DNA from: Zygosaccharomyces rouxii
Taxonomy: Eukaryota > Ascomycota > Saccharomycetes > Saccharomycetales > Saccharomycetaceae
DNA: 64,000 nt
Reading direction: 5' to 3'
NCBI RefSeq assembly: GCF_000026365.1
Contig: NC_012993.1
Location: 124,001-188,000 of the forward strand
Position 1 is the first letter of the stretch, and each line of letters starts with the position of its first letter. A model generated the notes under the pieces. The model was not told the origin of the DNA. It saw nothing but the letters and a program-made list of their open reading frames with translations, and ran no database searches. Below are positions 40,292 through 50,249 of this stretch, piece by piece. A program made the position numbers and the translations under genes.

Positions 40292-41446
40292 TATTATGCT
40301 CAAAAATTCTGTGATCGTATTGCAAGTAGAGGAATAAGGTTTAAAGTTGGCTCACCGGATTGTCTTGTATAGGAGCTCCATTTTTAGATAAGCAGCGTAA
40401 CCCGGAAAATAGAGGCACAATGGGAAAAAGCGTAAGAAAGCATAAGAAGGATAATGGTCATAATTACGATAATCTTTGGCGGCAATCTAACTAAGTGTAG
40501 TTCTCTCAACCTGGGTAATACTTAGGGGGTAATGGATTCTGCCGGCTAAGGAAGCGTAGTCACGTGACTTCTGAAGCAACACTTTTACAAAGAAAGCTTA
40601 ACTAAGAAAGCTTAACTATATACAAAATACTGGCACCTACAGGTAGCCAATGCTTCTATCTCTCCTCACTCTTTGAACCCTCTTTCTGTAAGAAGTTCGC
40701 ATTCATGACTACGAAAGATAAATACCCGTATTAGATGACAGCGGCTATTTCCTTACTTTTCTTTCCTATATAAACAAACTTGTTTTCAGAACATGTCACT
40801 TACAATCTTATGTGCTCTTCAAAAGATACAAGAAAGTATAAGTGCTAAGCAGCATACTGCTTCCGCATCCCCTGACTACTACTGTCATCATAACTTCCTA
40901 TTCGTTGCTTCGAAGCCTTTCTTGACATGAACAAACATAGAACAAAGGGAGCTGACACTCCAACAACCATACCATGCAGCTAAGAGAATTATCGGGTCCC
41001 AAATACAACTATCTCTTTCGAAACTATTGACTATCTTTTGGAGAATCATCGGATCACATGATCTGTAATCTTTAACCAAAATAATAATAGCAGGTCCCTA
41101 TCTTAGAACTCAGAACGGTTTAAGCATAAACGTTACTACTGATAAGCGCTTGCCCTTAGCACTGTCAACTGTTTTAGTCCGCGATTCCCTCTCCATGGTG
41201 TTACCCGAACAGTACTTCGGTTTCTTACACAGAAAAAAAGATTAGCGCCCCACCATTACTATTATCTCGGACTCGTTAATAGCTAGGGATGATTCAATTT
41301 TTAAAGCCATTGGCCATATTCTATGACGCCAGATCTGTGGAATTACAGTTCTGAGACCGCTTAAAGCTGTTGATTGCCAAGACAAGCAACAGCTAATTTT
41401 GACTGCTCTTTTCTCTTTTTCTCCCTGCTTTCCCACTGTTCCGATA
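40292..41446. promoter_or_regulatory. Long SNA3-DAS1 intergenic region
   Basis: 1.15 kb without a firm gene. It holds an E-box (40561-40566), a perfect 14-bp tandem duplication AGAAAGCTTAACTA (40591-40604 and 40605-40618), and TATATAA at 40767-40773 followed by an ATG at 40793 that opens 45 codons to 40930. No RNA gene was recognised, although the length would allow one. Confidence 0.4.
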
Positions 41447-43198
41447 ATGAGTGAGAACAATTCTGACGGAGGTCCATTTCCACTGAAAAGATTGCCAGAT
41501 GAGTTATTACAGGAAGTGTTCTCACATCTACCACAAGAGGATAGATTAACTGCATGTCTTATTGATAAAAGATCTAACAAATTGGCAACCAAATTGGTTT
41601 ACAGAAGAATATATTTAAACGATTCTAACGTGGTGAGAAGTGATTATATGAATTTAGCCATTAACTGGACCCTTTTAAATATACCATCGTTTCTGTCCGA
41701 AGATGACTCAAGAAAAATCGCTAACTCCAAATTAGTGAAACTCATTTGGACCCTAAGTGTTAACCGATTTCCCCTAAATTGTGTTCAATGGATTAGGATT
41801 AATTGGGATTTGGATTCAGCTTTACAACGGACTATTCTGGCCGTTCTTTGTTCCAAAGGTGAAGCTTTACAAAGGCTAGAAAATGTTACGGATCCGTCAT
41901 GTAATGATATTATTGCATATGGAGCTGTATCGAAACATAAGGTGACTAGTTTTGATATGGCACCACCAAATTCATTACCAGAGCTACCAGTACCCAGGGA
42001 TTATATCCCCAATCTACAGAAATACCTGAGACACAGAATCTCTTCCAGGTTGTCACATATGACCCTCTTCATGGACCCCATTCAACTTTTCAACTATCTA
42101 CACCCCTTGGAACAGAAATTACAAATTGTAGATCTAAAATTGCATTGGAGAAGAGAATTTTATGATCCCAGATGTTTTATGCATAGACTACGAAGCAGAC
42201 CATTAACGAAACTTTCCGAAGTGTTCGATGTGCGTACCCTGAAAGTGTTAACCATCATCTCATGGAGTGAATCCCTTGTTCCCAGAGAAATTGAAATGGT
42301 CAGAGATTTTAAAGAATTCATCTATTTGGAAGATTTGTCTTTGATTTCGATCAAGCAAAATTTTGAAGTTCTGATGACTTTCTTCTATAATTTCCCTCAT
42401 TTGAAAAGGTTAAAGATGGATTTCCTAGAAGATTTCATACCGGAAACAACAAAACCCGAGATATTTTTGACCATTTTACTGGTTTGCAAGAAATTGCAAT
42501 TTATTGATATGAGATTCGAAGGAATGGATTCTCAAATAATTTCGTTACATGAAAACAGATTTATATTAAATCAAAAATGTCACTGTAGTGGTTGTGTGCA
42601 TACTTTTGAAAATATTTTGAAAAAGAAAATTTTCTTATTCCCAGAGGATAGATTATTATATGATATCCATGACATTACAGCTAAAGATATTTTTAAGATG
42701 ATGAGATATTTATCTTTGTTACCTTATTCAAAGGCATGCGATTGCTATCCGAGTGTCAGGACACAACCAATGAATTTGGAACAATTTGTGAAAAAGATGA
42801 ATCGAGATCTTTTCTTCTATCGTCATAGCAGGCGTCAATTGGTTCCTAATGGTGAATTGGATGATGAAGAAATTATAGATAGTGAATCCATGTTGAGAAA
42901 GCTACCACATGATCCTTTGACTGAAGAAGATGTGATTAAGTGTTACCACGCCCTAATCCATCATTATAGAACTACTTACATTTCTTTCCTCAAAGGTTTC
43001 CCAGAATTGAGGTTTTTAATGTTAAACGATATCCCTACAGTGGTTGTGGAGGAAGATGGCGAAAGAGTCTTTCAACCCATTTTCTTCCATTGTGACTATA
43101 AGACAAATCTAACTGGTTGGTCTAAACTTCGTCACAAAAAACACAGGGGGAGTGATGATGTCAACGATAGCGTTACGAGAAAGGCTACAGTTTTTTAA
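41447..43198 (+). CDS. DAS1: F-box protein Das1
   Basis: Putative substrate receptor of an SCF ubiquitin ligase. The first ATG, at 41447, gives 583 residues (663 in S. cerevisiae Das1, YJL149W). The F-box is at the N-terminus (PLKRLPDELLQEVFSHLPQEDRL, about 12-34). The rest resembles irregular leucine-rich repeats (LTIISWSESLVP, LEDLSLISIKQ, LKRLKMDFLED, LQFIDMRFEGMD). YDR131C is its likely S. cerevisiae paralogue, so this may stand for both. Targets are not known. Convergent with OAF3. Confidence 0.9.
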   Translation: MSENNSDGGPFPLKRLPDELLQEVFSHLPQEDRLTACLIDKRSNKLATKLVYRRIYLNDSNVVRSDYMNLAINWTLLNIPSFLSEDDSRKIANSKLVKLIWTLSVNRFPLNCVQWIRINWDLDSALQRTILAVLCSKGEALQRLENVTDPSCNDIIAYGAVSKHKVTSFDMAPPNSLPELPVPRDYIPNLQKYLRHRISSRLSHMTLFMDPIQLFNYLHPLEQKLQIVDLKLHWRREFYDPRCFMHRLRSRPLTKLSEVFDVRTLKVLTIISWSESLVPREIEMVRDFKEFIYLEDLSLISIKQNFEVLMTFFYNFPHLKRLKMDFLEDFIPETTKPEIFLTILLVCKKLQFIDMRFEGMDSQIISLHENRFILNQKCHCSGCVHTFENILKKKIFLFPEDRLLYDIHDITAKDIFKMMRYLSLLPYSKACDCYPSVRTQPMNLEQFVKKMNRDLFFYRHSRRQLVPNGELDDEEIIDSESMLRKLPHDPLTEEDVIKCYHALIHHYRTTYISFLKGFPELRFLMLNDIPTVVVEEDGERVFQPIFFHCDYKTNLTGWSKLRHKKHRGSDDVNDSVTRKATVF

Positions 43199-43353
43199 AT
43201 GGAGTAGCTTGGAGTATTTTTAAGATACCACTAAAAGGGCACAGCTGGTAATATACTGAGGAAGTTGACTTTCATTATCAATTAAAATTACAAATTTCCT
43301 ATTTCCCTTTTAAAAAACTATAAACCAATATTTCATATGTAGATAATGCTCTA

Positions 43354-45882
43354 TCAGAAAAAAGAAATAAAATCGAGAGGTTCAAACATATTTCGAATCA
43401 ACTCCAAGTTAGATTCTTCTAGATTTACCGGATTCGTGGGCTCCAATGATAAAGGATGCTCAACTGGAACAGCATTTGTTTCTGCAATCTCCTGAGCTTG
43501 CTCTGCAGAGTTTTCGACGTTGTATTGTATTTTTGAACTAGTGTCCTCGGCTTCCTCAGCCAATTGCGAACTTGCATGATCATAAAAAGAGGTGAAAATA
43601 TTGAAAGTTTGGGAATATCTATCCACCAAAAAAGGTTCCAATGATTCTTCACGCAAGTTAAGTGTAAAATTAACACTAGAGTGGCCTATAGGGACCACAT
43701 CGGTATTCCAAAGCTTAACAGCGTCTCGATGATATTCTGGAATCAAATTTAAACTTTCTCGAAGGCTTACGAGTACAGGTAAATTTTGAATAATTTTTAA
43801 CTCCCTTAATTGATCTTTAATACCTTCTTTTTCTAGTTGACAAAGTAGAAATTCCAAAATTATTTCCCAGGGATTTTTATTTCGAGGTCTATTCAATATT
43901 TTATAACTTATCTTAGCGGTAAACATACTCTCAAAACAACGGTAATAATCAAATCCAAGTTCATTATAATACATGGAACAAACACCAAATAAAAATTTAA
44001 CCATCATATTCATCTGGTCAAATCCCATTTCCCCGAAACGATTTAAACGCAGCACAAACGCGGGTATTAGTGTGCATAGCTTATCTGCTACTACACTTAT
44101 AATTTTATTGGTGAAAAATCGACTATATGGATCCATTTCCTGTGGACCATAAAAATATCGATGGCATTTGCTGGCAAGTTTTACAATTTGATCCCAAAGT
44201 GATTGAACTGTGAGGTGGAAACTTTCCACATCGTTAACCTGTTCTAGATGAGTCAACTCTGCATGGGATAAACATAGCCTGAATAACTCTAACGTCGTTT
44301 CGTATTCAAAATTTAAATGTAGATGTTCTTTTTTAGTATCTCTGATAAGTTCAAAAATTCGCAATGCATTATTCCATTCTTGTTTCAGTGCAACGATATC
44401 CACTCTGGAAGGTGAATCATTCAAAATGTCGTTCATCTTCATAATAATGTGATCTAGGGCTACCATCCTATGATGCCACGAAAGCTCCTGCCCTGTGACA
44501 TCATATAGATGACTTTTACCAATTAAACATTCCTGACCGTTAATTAAAAACATTTTCCTATCCCAATGTAACACATAACTCCAAATCATTTGATAAATTA
44601 TTTTGAAATCTTCGGGACTTAATATAAAAGGCACCCTCTTAGATTGTCCAAATAATTGAAACCAATAAATGCCAGGATCCCTGATACATAACCAAGATAT
44701 ACCCATTTCCTGACAACTTGCAATGATAGTCCCCATCAAAATATGACTATGTTGTAGGGAATCACCATCACCATCCTCTGGTGCACACCAATGGTAAAAT
44801 CTTAGTAAAAGCAGGATTTGTAATTGCCGTAGCGTACATTTCCTTAAAGATTTCATTTCAAACATGTAGTAATGAATAATGGCAATGTATTTGCTTGTAT
44901 CCAATTTTTCGAAATGTTCGAGTAATTCTGATGGTAGTCTGGCAAATTTAGTTGACAAAATACAGATCTTGGTGATTAATAGAATAACACAACAAACCAT
45001 ATGATCAAAATCTTTAACAGATATCTCTCTTGATTGCTCCCATTTATCATAAAAGTTGTTAACGTCGTATTTTAAAAATTCCATTTCAAAAATGGGGACC
45101 ATATGAATGACATGAGATTCGAAATGTACCAATATGTGATCGATGAAAAGACTCCTTGAAGGTAAATTATCATTCAAAAGTTCACAAACGTCAACAATCT
45201 TTATGGCTTCATCCTTCCTATATTTTCCATACTTGTCAAACAACGATTTGTGAATTAACTGATGTTGCCTGAACAAACTGTCAGATGAAAGCGGATCGCC
45301 GTCAGCATCGAATATCGATAGTGGTTTAAAAGACTCAGGCAAACTTGGATTCTTTGAATAGTTCTTGGTTCCTCTCAAAGTATTTGTAGTCATTTCAACA
45401 GCGATCGATCTAAATGTTACTAGTGCTTTCAAATACAAATCTCGATCTTGAATAGCTCTCTTGCAAAAATATGAAAACATAGTTACTGCAGATCTCTTGA
45501 ATTCCACGAAATTACCACTTGGTGATAGATTAACATAATTTTTACCACTCAATACCAATGGAACATCCAGAGATTGACCCGTAGGCGATATACTGCTAGC
45601 TTTACTACCGACAATACTACTACTGGTGCCATTTCTCTTGCCCTTAATCATTTGCGGCTGCTGTTTCTTCACTTTATTATCAGTATCTTCTCCATGCTGG
45701 GATTCAGTATTCTTAGGATTCTGCACGTAGTGACAGGTATCTTTGTTACCAAATCTAACACAATTGGAGCAGGGATTTTGCCTATCGCATTTACTCTTAC
45801 GTCTTTTACAGTTAGTACAAACAACAGTCGGTCTATTGCGTCTCCTAACCGACGCACCTCTGACGTCCTGACTAAGGACCAT
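43354..45882 (-). CDS. OAF3: Zn2Cys6 transcription factor Oaf3
   Basis: Fungal binuclear-cluster transcription factor of 842 residues (863 in S. cerevisiae Oaf3, YKR064W, a negative regulator in oleate-responsive gene control). Zinc-cluster cysteines are 22, 25, 32, 38, 41 and 50 (CTNCKRRKSKCD). A disordered linker follows to about 120, then a long helical fungal regulatory region (YYMFEMKSLRKCTLRQLQILLLLRFYHW) and an acidic tail. The assignment uses gene order (PAM17 nearby, LAS1 next) more than sequence memory. The neighbour gene in divergent orientation is LAS1, as YKR063C. Confidence 0.85.
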   Translation of the reverse strand: MVLSQDVRGASVRRRNRPTVVCTNCKRRKSKCDRQNPCSNCVRFGNKDTCHYVQNPKNTESQHGEDTDNKVKKQQPQMIKGKRNGTSSSIVGSKASSISPTGQSLDVPLVLSGKNYVNLSPSGNFVEFKRSAVTMFSYFCKRAIQDRDLYLKALVTFRSIAVEMTTNTLRGTKNYSKNPSLPESFKPLSIFDADGDPLSSDSLFRQHQLIHKSLFDKYGKYRKDEAIKIVDVCELLNDNLPSRSLFIDHILVHFESHVIHMVPIFEMEFLKYDVNNFYDKWEQSREISVKDFDHMVCCVILLITKICILSTKFARLPSELLEHFEKLDTSKYIAIIHYYMFEMKSLRKCTLRQLQILLLLRFYHWCAPEDGDGDSLQHSHILMGTIIASCQEMGISWLCIRDPGIYWFQLFGQSKRVPFILSPEDFKIIYQMIWSYVLHWDRKMFLINGQECLIGKSHLYDVTGQELSWHHRMVALDHIIMKMNDILNDSPSRVDIVALKQEWNNALRIFELIRDTKKEHLHLNFEYETTLELFRLCLSHAELTHLEQVNDVESFHLTVQSLWDQIVKLASKCHRYFYGPQEMDPYSRFFTNKIISVVADKLCTLIPAFVLRLNRFGEMGFDQMNMMVKFLFGVCSMYYNELGFDYYRCFESMFTAKISYKILNRPRNKNPWEIILEFLLCQLEKEGIKDQLRELKIIQNLPVLVSLRESLNLIPEYHRDAVKLWNTDVVPIGHSSVNFTLNLREESLEPFLVDRYSQTFNIFTSFYDHASSQLAEEAEDTSSKIQYNVENSAEQAQEIAETNAVPVEHPLSLEPTNPVNLEESNLELIRNMFEPLDFISFF

Positions 45883-46156
45883 TATTCCATATAGATCTTT
45901 GGCCTAGTGCACCTTTGTAATCAATATAATGCTATTGAACTAGTTAATCTCTGATGTGATTGGAATTTCAAACTCATCAATTTGACTCGGTCGTCTTATT
46001 CTAACTGAGAAAAAGGTAGTAACATATTGGGAACAAAAAGTCTATCCAGAGCCATTTAGAACTTCTCTGAGGATCTGTAATCATTTCAAATTGAACTGAT
46101 TGCATCGAAATAATCATACTGTCCTTTCCCCCATCCCATACAGACTCATATAGACG

Positions 46157-47554
46157 ATGGTCCATCCCAGAATAGTTCCCTGGTACAATGAAGATGAGTT
46201 GAAAGAATTGAAGGATTGGTTCTACAATAAGGAATTGGCTACTGATATGAGATTTCGAGCTATACAGAGGGTCAAGAGTTACCAAAGCAAAGGATCGCAA
46301 TACTTACCGCATGTAATTGATTCTACCGCTCAGATCACGAATTCCATATTATTGGATGAAGAGAGGTCTCAATATGATAAATTTTCCGTCAAATTAAGTT
46401 ATACCATGTCTTTGATTAGATTTGTAAACGGAATATTAGATCCCACACAGCAATCACAATTTGCCATACCGTTGCATACATTAGCTAAACGTGTGGGCCT
46501 ACCATCGTGGTTCGTGGATTTAAGACACTGGGGGACGCATGAAAGAGAACTCCCTAGTTTAGAGATGTTGAGGATTGCAGCCAAGGATGCCTTAGTTTGG
46601 CTTTGGGACCATTATTGGAATGACGATGAATTAGAGGAAGAAGATGAGGAGGAAGAAAATGTTGAAGACGAACATACGGTATCACTGAGGCAACTAATTC
46701 AGAGGGGTAAATCTTTGCAAAATTTATTCAAGGAGTACCAGTGGTATTGGGAAGAAGGTTCAACAAATTTAATCAGCAGTACTAATTTCCAAGCAGAAGA
46801 ATCCAGTCACGGTAAAAGACGTAGAGAACCCACACCGCAAGAACAAATTGATGCATTTGTATCAGATTGTAAAGATGTATGGAACAATAAGGATCACAGG
46901 GAAAAGTTTATGAACGTTTTCACACTACAGTATACACCCACCTTATTAAGAGTATTAGTTATGAAATTACAGGGCTTCAGCCAAGAATTTTTTCAATTTA
47001 TCCTACAGAATTATAAAGACCAATTGGCCAAGACACCCAGTGTTTTGTCTCAAAGGTTCAGCACATGGGAATCATTAGAACGTAAGCTACTGTCCAAATT
47101 TGTTTCTAGTGTTAATACAAATCAATTCGTCAGTGCTTGGTCTTCATGGGAACCTTTGATATCAGAAAATCCATCTCTTTTATCCTACAGCTTCTGTCAA
47201 TTAATGTCTAACCGCTTAGCAGATAATAGAGACAGTTTCAAGAAGAAGAAGAAGAAGAGACAATTCGTATCCTATCAAGAAGTGGAAAGTGGGTTATCAG
47301 AATACGTTGCCAAGTACTCTTCCTTTATCAGGGAAGCGGAATCCTACAATAAACAGGTTCAGGCACACGCAAAAGCCCAGCTGAAAGCAGAAGTTCCAAT
47401 GCAAGCGCCAGCCACAGATCCAATTCCTAAGGACATGTCTGACATCTTAAAGGATCTGGAGTCTCTTAAGAGAAGACACACTGATCCACCGAAGACTAAG
47501 GCACAATGGTGTCAACATCCAGACTGGAGTCCAAGACCATTTGGTACGTTGTAG
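46157..47554 (+). CDS. LAS1: Pre-rRNA endonuclease Las1
   Basis: HEPN-family endoribonuclease that cuts the ITS2 C2 site in pre-rRNA, working with the kinase Grc3 in the nucleolus. It has 465 residues (502 in S. cerevisiae, YKR063C). The N-terminal HEPN domain starts PRIVPWYNEDELKELKDWFY. The catalytic RHxxTH motif is intact at 123-128 (LRHWGTHERELPS). An acidic stretch lies near 155-175, and a conserved C-terminal tryptophan-rich peptide ends the protein (QWCQHPDWSPRPFG), as in Las1. It is followed by RPA34, another rRNA-synthesis gene. Confidence 0.95.
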   Translation: MVHPRIVPWYNEDELKELKDWFYNKELATDMRFRAIQRVKSYQSKGSQYLPHVIDSTAQITNSILLDEERSQYDKFSVKLSYTMSLIRFVNGILDPTQQSQFAIPLHTLAKRVGLPSWFVDLRHWGTHERELPSLEMLRIAAKDALVWLWDHYWNDDELEEEDEEEENVEDEHTVSLRQLIQRGKSLQNLFKEYQWYWEEGSTNLISSTNFQAEESSHGKRRREPTPQEQIDAFVSDCKDVWNNKDHREKFMNVFTLQYTPTLLRVLVMKLQGFSQEFFQFILQNYKDQLAKTPSVLSQRFSTWESLERKLLSKFVSSVNTNQFVSAWSSWEPLISENPSLLSYSFCQLMSNRLADNRDSFKKKKKKRQFVSYQEVESGLSEYVAKYSSFIREAESYNKQVQAHAKAQLKAEVPMQAPATDPIPKDMSDILKDLESLKRRHTDPPKTKAQWCQHPDWSPRPFGTL

Positions 47555-48231
47555 AATTACATAGAAACAAGAAAAATTTAATAAATTAAAGATCACTCAG
47601 ACATCCTAGGAAGGTCTCAAATGAGCGGTCACCGGGAGCACTATATCGATGGGTTCGAAAGGCGTACTCCTACCGTGGAAACTGCGAATGTTCAAGGAAC
47701 CAAAGTTTCATCATAGTGATCTTTATCAAAGAATTATTAACGGGCAGGACATATCACCCATGGAGTAAAAAAAAAAGGCTCAGGAACTTGAACGTATATT
47801 GAAATATACTGGCAAGTAAAACCCCATATTTGCACCCGAAAGTACAGAGGTATGGTAGTAATCCCGTCGTCATGGTCGATCAGACTGGGAAAGAAGAATA
47901 CCGTTTTCATCAAAGCCAGGTAGTACTCCATGAGCAGCATCGCCAGATGCTACAAACTGATTGTCCTATAGTTCTGAGTATTGAAAAGAATAAGAAGTAG
48001 AAGGAATGAATAATTTGAATAACTATCTCATCTCATCGCCTTTTATACCTTTAGAAATACGAAATTTTTCATGAGATTCTTAGGGCTTGGGAGGGTGTAA
48101 GGATGTTGTGAAAAAATTTTGAGCTCATCGCGTCGATGAGATGAGATGAGGTATGATGATATGGGAATAATATCCATAGGTATTGGCGCTTGTTAATCCC
48201 AAAGAATAAGGTATTCAATTCTTACTTGTCC
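47555..48231 (+). promoter_or_regulatory. RPA34 promoter with PAC and RRPE elements
   Basis: CTCATCTCATCGC at 48027-48039 is an exact PAC element on the minus strand. CGATGAGATGAG at 48134-48145 is a second, near-complete PAC, and CTCATCGC at 48124-48131 is a further half. GAAAAAATTTT at 48110-48120 is an RRPE-type element. The pair marks ribosome-biogenesis and Pol I genes in yeast. An antisense ATG ORF of 67 codons at 47737-47940 has no recognisable features. Confidence 0.75.
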
Positions 48232-48858
48232 ATGGGTGATAGTAGATCAGAGTCTGTTGATGCACAGACTAGTGAATCATCAGTTTTCTCGCCACCATCA
48301 GATTATAAGAGGGTTAAGCATTTGAAGAAGTTTCACAAGAAAAATGGTGAACAGCTATGGTTAATCAAACTACCACGTAGTCTTGATGTATCCAAGTTAA
48401 AGACCCTACCACTAGATCTAGAAGGTGGAGAACAACCTATACCTGTGGAAGAGGGTAATGATAAAGACGATCAGTACAGTATTGGTGAAGACAAAACTCA
48501 AAAAGGTGGCCAAGACAGTAGTAATTTGAGTTTATTGGTCCCTGAAGAAAGTAGAGAATCCCTGAAGATCAGTGGACATGGTAACTCATTGAAGTTCGAC
48601 AAGGTTCTCAGCGTCCGTAAGACTGCACAAATACCAAAGATTGATTACGAAAAGCTAACGGTACCAAGGTCTAATGTGGTTAAAGTAGAAGGTCTGCGGA
48701 CGAGACATTACGCCAGTGGTTATGGACCAGAGGACGAGGATAAGGTGGAGGACACCTCCAAGGAGGAACACTCAGAACGCAAGTCAAAGAAACATAAGAA
48801 ACATAGTTCAGACGAGGACCATTCCAAGAAGAAGAGTAAGAAAGATAAAAAGAAATAG
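48232..48858 (+). CDS. RPA34: RNA polymerase I subunit A34.5
   Basis: Subunit of RNA polymerase I that pairs with A49 in a TFIIF-like module. The first ATG, at 48232, gives 208 residues (233 in S. cerevisiae, YJL148W). The fold region includes KNGEQLWLIKLPRSLDVSKL, which begins the dimerisation domain, and FDKVLSVRKTAQIPKIDYEKL. The tail is the hallmark lysine-rich extension (SERKSKKHKKHSSDEDHSKK). PAC/RRPE sites in front support membership of the rRNA-synthesis regulon. Convergent with TFA2, 44 bp between stops. Confidence 0.94.
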   Translation: MGDSRSESVDAQTSESSVFSPPSDYKRVKHLKKFHKKNGEQLWLIKLPRSLDVSKLKTLPLDLEGGEQPIPVEEGNDKDDQYSIGEDKTQKGGQDSSNLSLLVPEESRESLKISGHGNSLKFDKVLSVRKTAQIPKIDYEKLTVPRSNVVKVEGLRTRHYASGYGPEDEDKVEDTSKEEHSERKSKKHKKHSSDEDHSKKKSKKDKKK

Positions 48859-48902
48859 TCATTATTTTTACTATATGCTGTATATTAATATCAAAAAAAA
48901 AT

Positions 48903-49835
48903 TTAAACGCCCTGTGAGTAGTCCTTCAAAACACCAGCCATATGTGTATTGGTAATTTTCCCCCTTCTTTGTCTTTTCTTCTTGACTTCCACTCTTGTTG
49001 TTTGTCTCTTTACCGTCGCAGGATCAACACTTGCAGGTTTCAGACCAAGGTCTTGCAATTTACGCGGTAACTCTGCAAATTGTGGCAATTGAACGTTCTC
49101 CCACATAAGAACAAAGTCTTCACCAATACGATCCAACTCAGGTCCATTGTTATACCAGACGTAACGTGGAGTACGATCTTTCTTTGTCCTCAGTACTAGA
49201 ATTTTTGAATCCTCTTCTAATTCGTTTATAGTTTCATCACATTGGGGCCAACCGTCTTTCAACTCCTTACAAGAAATTCCCTTGAATGTCACCTGTGATC
49301 TCAGTAGATTCAATAGCTCTTGAGCACTATGCACATCATAAGTGGAGATATATTTGAAAGTTGCCTTCTTGGGATCATATCCGATTTTATCCAATTTCTT
49401 TAGAAGTTCTAAAATCTTATCATCTTTCCTAATAGATAGGTAATCCATCAACTCATTAAGTTGAACAGGTTTACCTTTCTTCTGAATGTATTCTGTTGCC
49501 CACAGTAGTTTGGAGGAATCGTGTGATTTGGAGATGTCAGATTGACTCGCCTGTAATGCAGCAGCAGCGATGGATCCAGGTCTTACCTTCTTGTTAGAAG
49601 ATCCATCATCTGAATCATCTTCGTCTTCGTCAATATCCTCTTCTTTAATCCTAGTGTCCAATCTCTTCTTTGCACCACCGTCGGTTTGAGATCCTGGCCT
49701 TTTCTTGGGGGATGGTGTCTGATTTGTCGTATTTGGCCCAGGAGAAGCCGTTTTATTAGGAAGAACAGGTGAAGATTTCACCTTACTCTTGAAAGCATTC
49801 AGATTAGCCAATAGGTGATCGTTATTAGAACTCAT
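48903..49835 (-). CDS. TFA2: TFIIE small (beta) subunit Tfa2
   Basis: Basal RNA polymerase II factor that recruits and regulates TFIIH. It has 310 residues (328 in S. cerevisiae, YKR062W). A disordered, charged N-terminus of about 105 residues precedes tandem winged helices (LLWATEYIQKKGKPVQLNEL and the following TFKYISTYDVHSAQELLNLL, then GISCKELKDGWPQCDETINELEE). A basic C-terminal segment ends the protein (VEVKKKRQRRGKITNTHMAG), as in TFIIEβ. Gene order YKR062W-YKR063C is kept, with RPA34 interleaved. Confidence 0.96.
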   Translation of the reverse strand: MSSNNDHLLANLNAFKSKVKSSPVLPNKTASPGPNTTNQTPSPKKRPGSQTDGGAKKRLDTRIKEEDIDEDEDDSDDGSSNKKVRPGSIAAAALQASQSDISKSHDSSKLLWATEYIQKKGKPVQLNELMDYLSIRKDDKILELLKKLDKIGYDPKKATFKYISTYDVHSAQELLNLLRSQVTFKGISCKELKDGWPQCDETINELEEDSKILVLRTKKDRTPRYVWYNNGPELDRIGEDFVLMWENVQLPQFAELPRKLQDLGLKPASVDPATVKRQTTRVEVKKKRQRRGKITNTHMAGVLKDYSQGV

Positions 49836-50249
49836 GAGGTGGGTTATTTTCTATCTCTTTTACCGATAGTGTAAAGTTCTTGTTTAACTCTCGTTCATAT
49901 TTTTCAGGTATAAAAAGGACTGAAAAATTTCAAGACGAGTTGGAAAGTTTCACTTAACTTTCATACTAAAAGAAACATCAATCTGGTTTTAAATCAAACC
50001 AATTGAAGTTACTGCTCGTCTCTCAGGTTCAAATAAATGTCCACATTGTGCGCTACAAGCGATTTCTCCCACACAATGTGTTCGCTCTGGGAGGCAGTTT
50101 TCTTGCAGAGAATAAAGCTTAGTGGGTGGGAAACCGTTCACAAGGCCGTATCCAGCTCTAAAACCATCGCTATTAGAGGTTGCTTCCTCCTGTAGGTTAA
50201 GCGATCCATGAAATGGTGATGACCTGAAGTCTGGAACATTTTCCTTATA
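49836..50249 (-). other. TFA2 promoter with in-frame open extension of MRX5
   Basis: After the MRX5 TGA the same frame stays open for 86 codons (50249 to 49992, stop TAA 49989-49991) and has no ATG of its own. The composition is protein-like and Cys-containing (DGFRAGYGLVNGF, SLQENCLPERTHCVGE, CSAQCGHLFEPERR). The DNA is GC-richer than the flanks and holds CACATTGTG (50042-50050) with its inverse CACAATGTG (50072-50080). See findings. Confidence 0.45.

Noticed and set aside
47640..47680. GGTTCGAAA resembling a tRNA B box after LAS1.
   Set aside because: No A box, no T-stem pairing and no cloverleaf. The same applies to the other TTCGAA sites inspected; no tRNA gene was found.
50205..50230. 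GTGATGA and CTGA resembling C and D boxes of a snoRNA downstream of MRX5.
   Set aside because: They are only 1 nt apart, too close for a C/D snoRNA, with no terminal stem.
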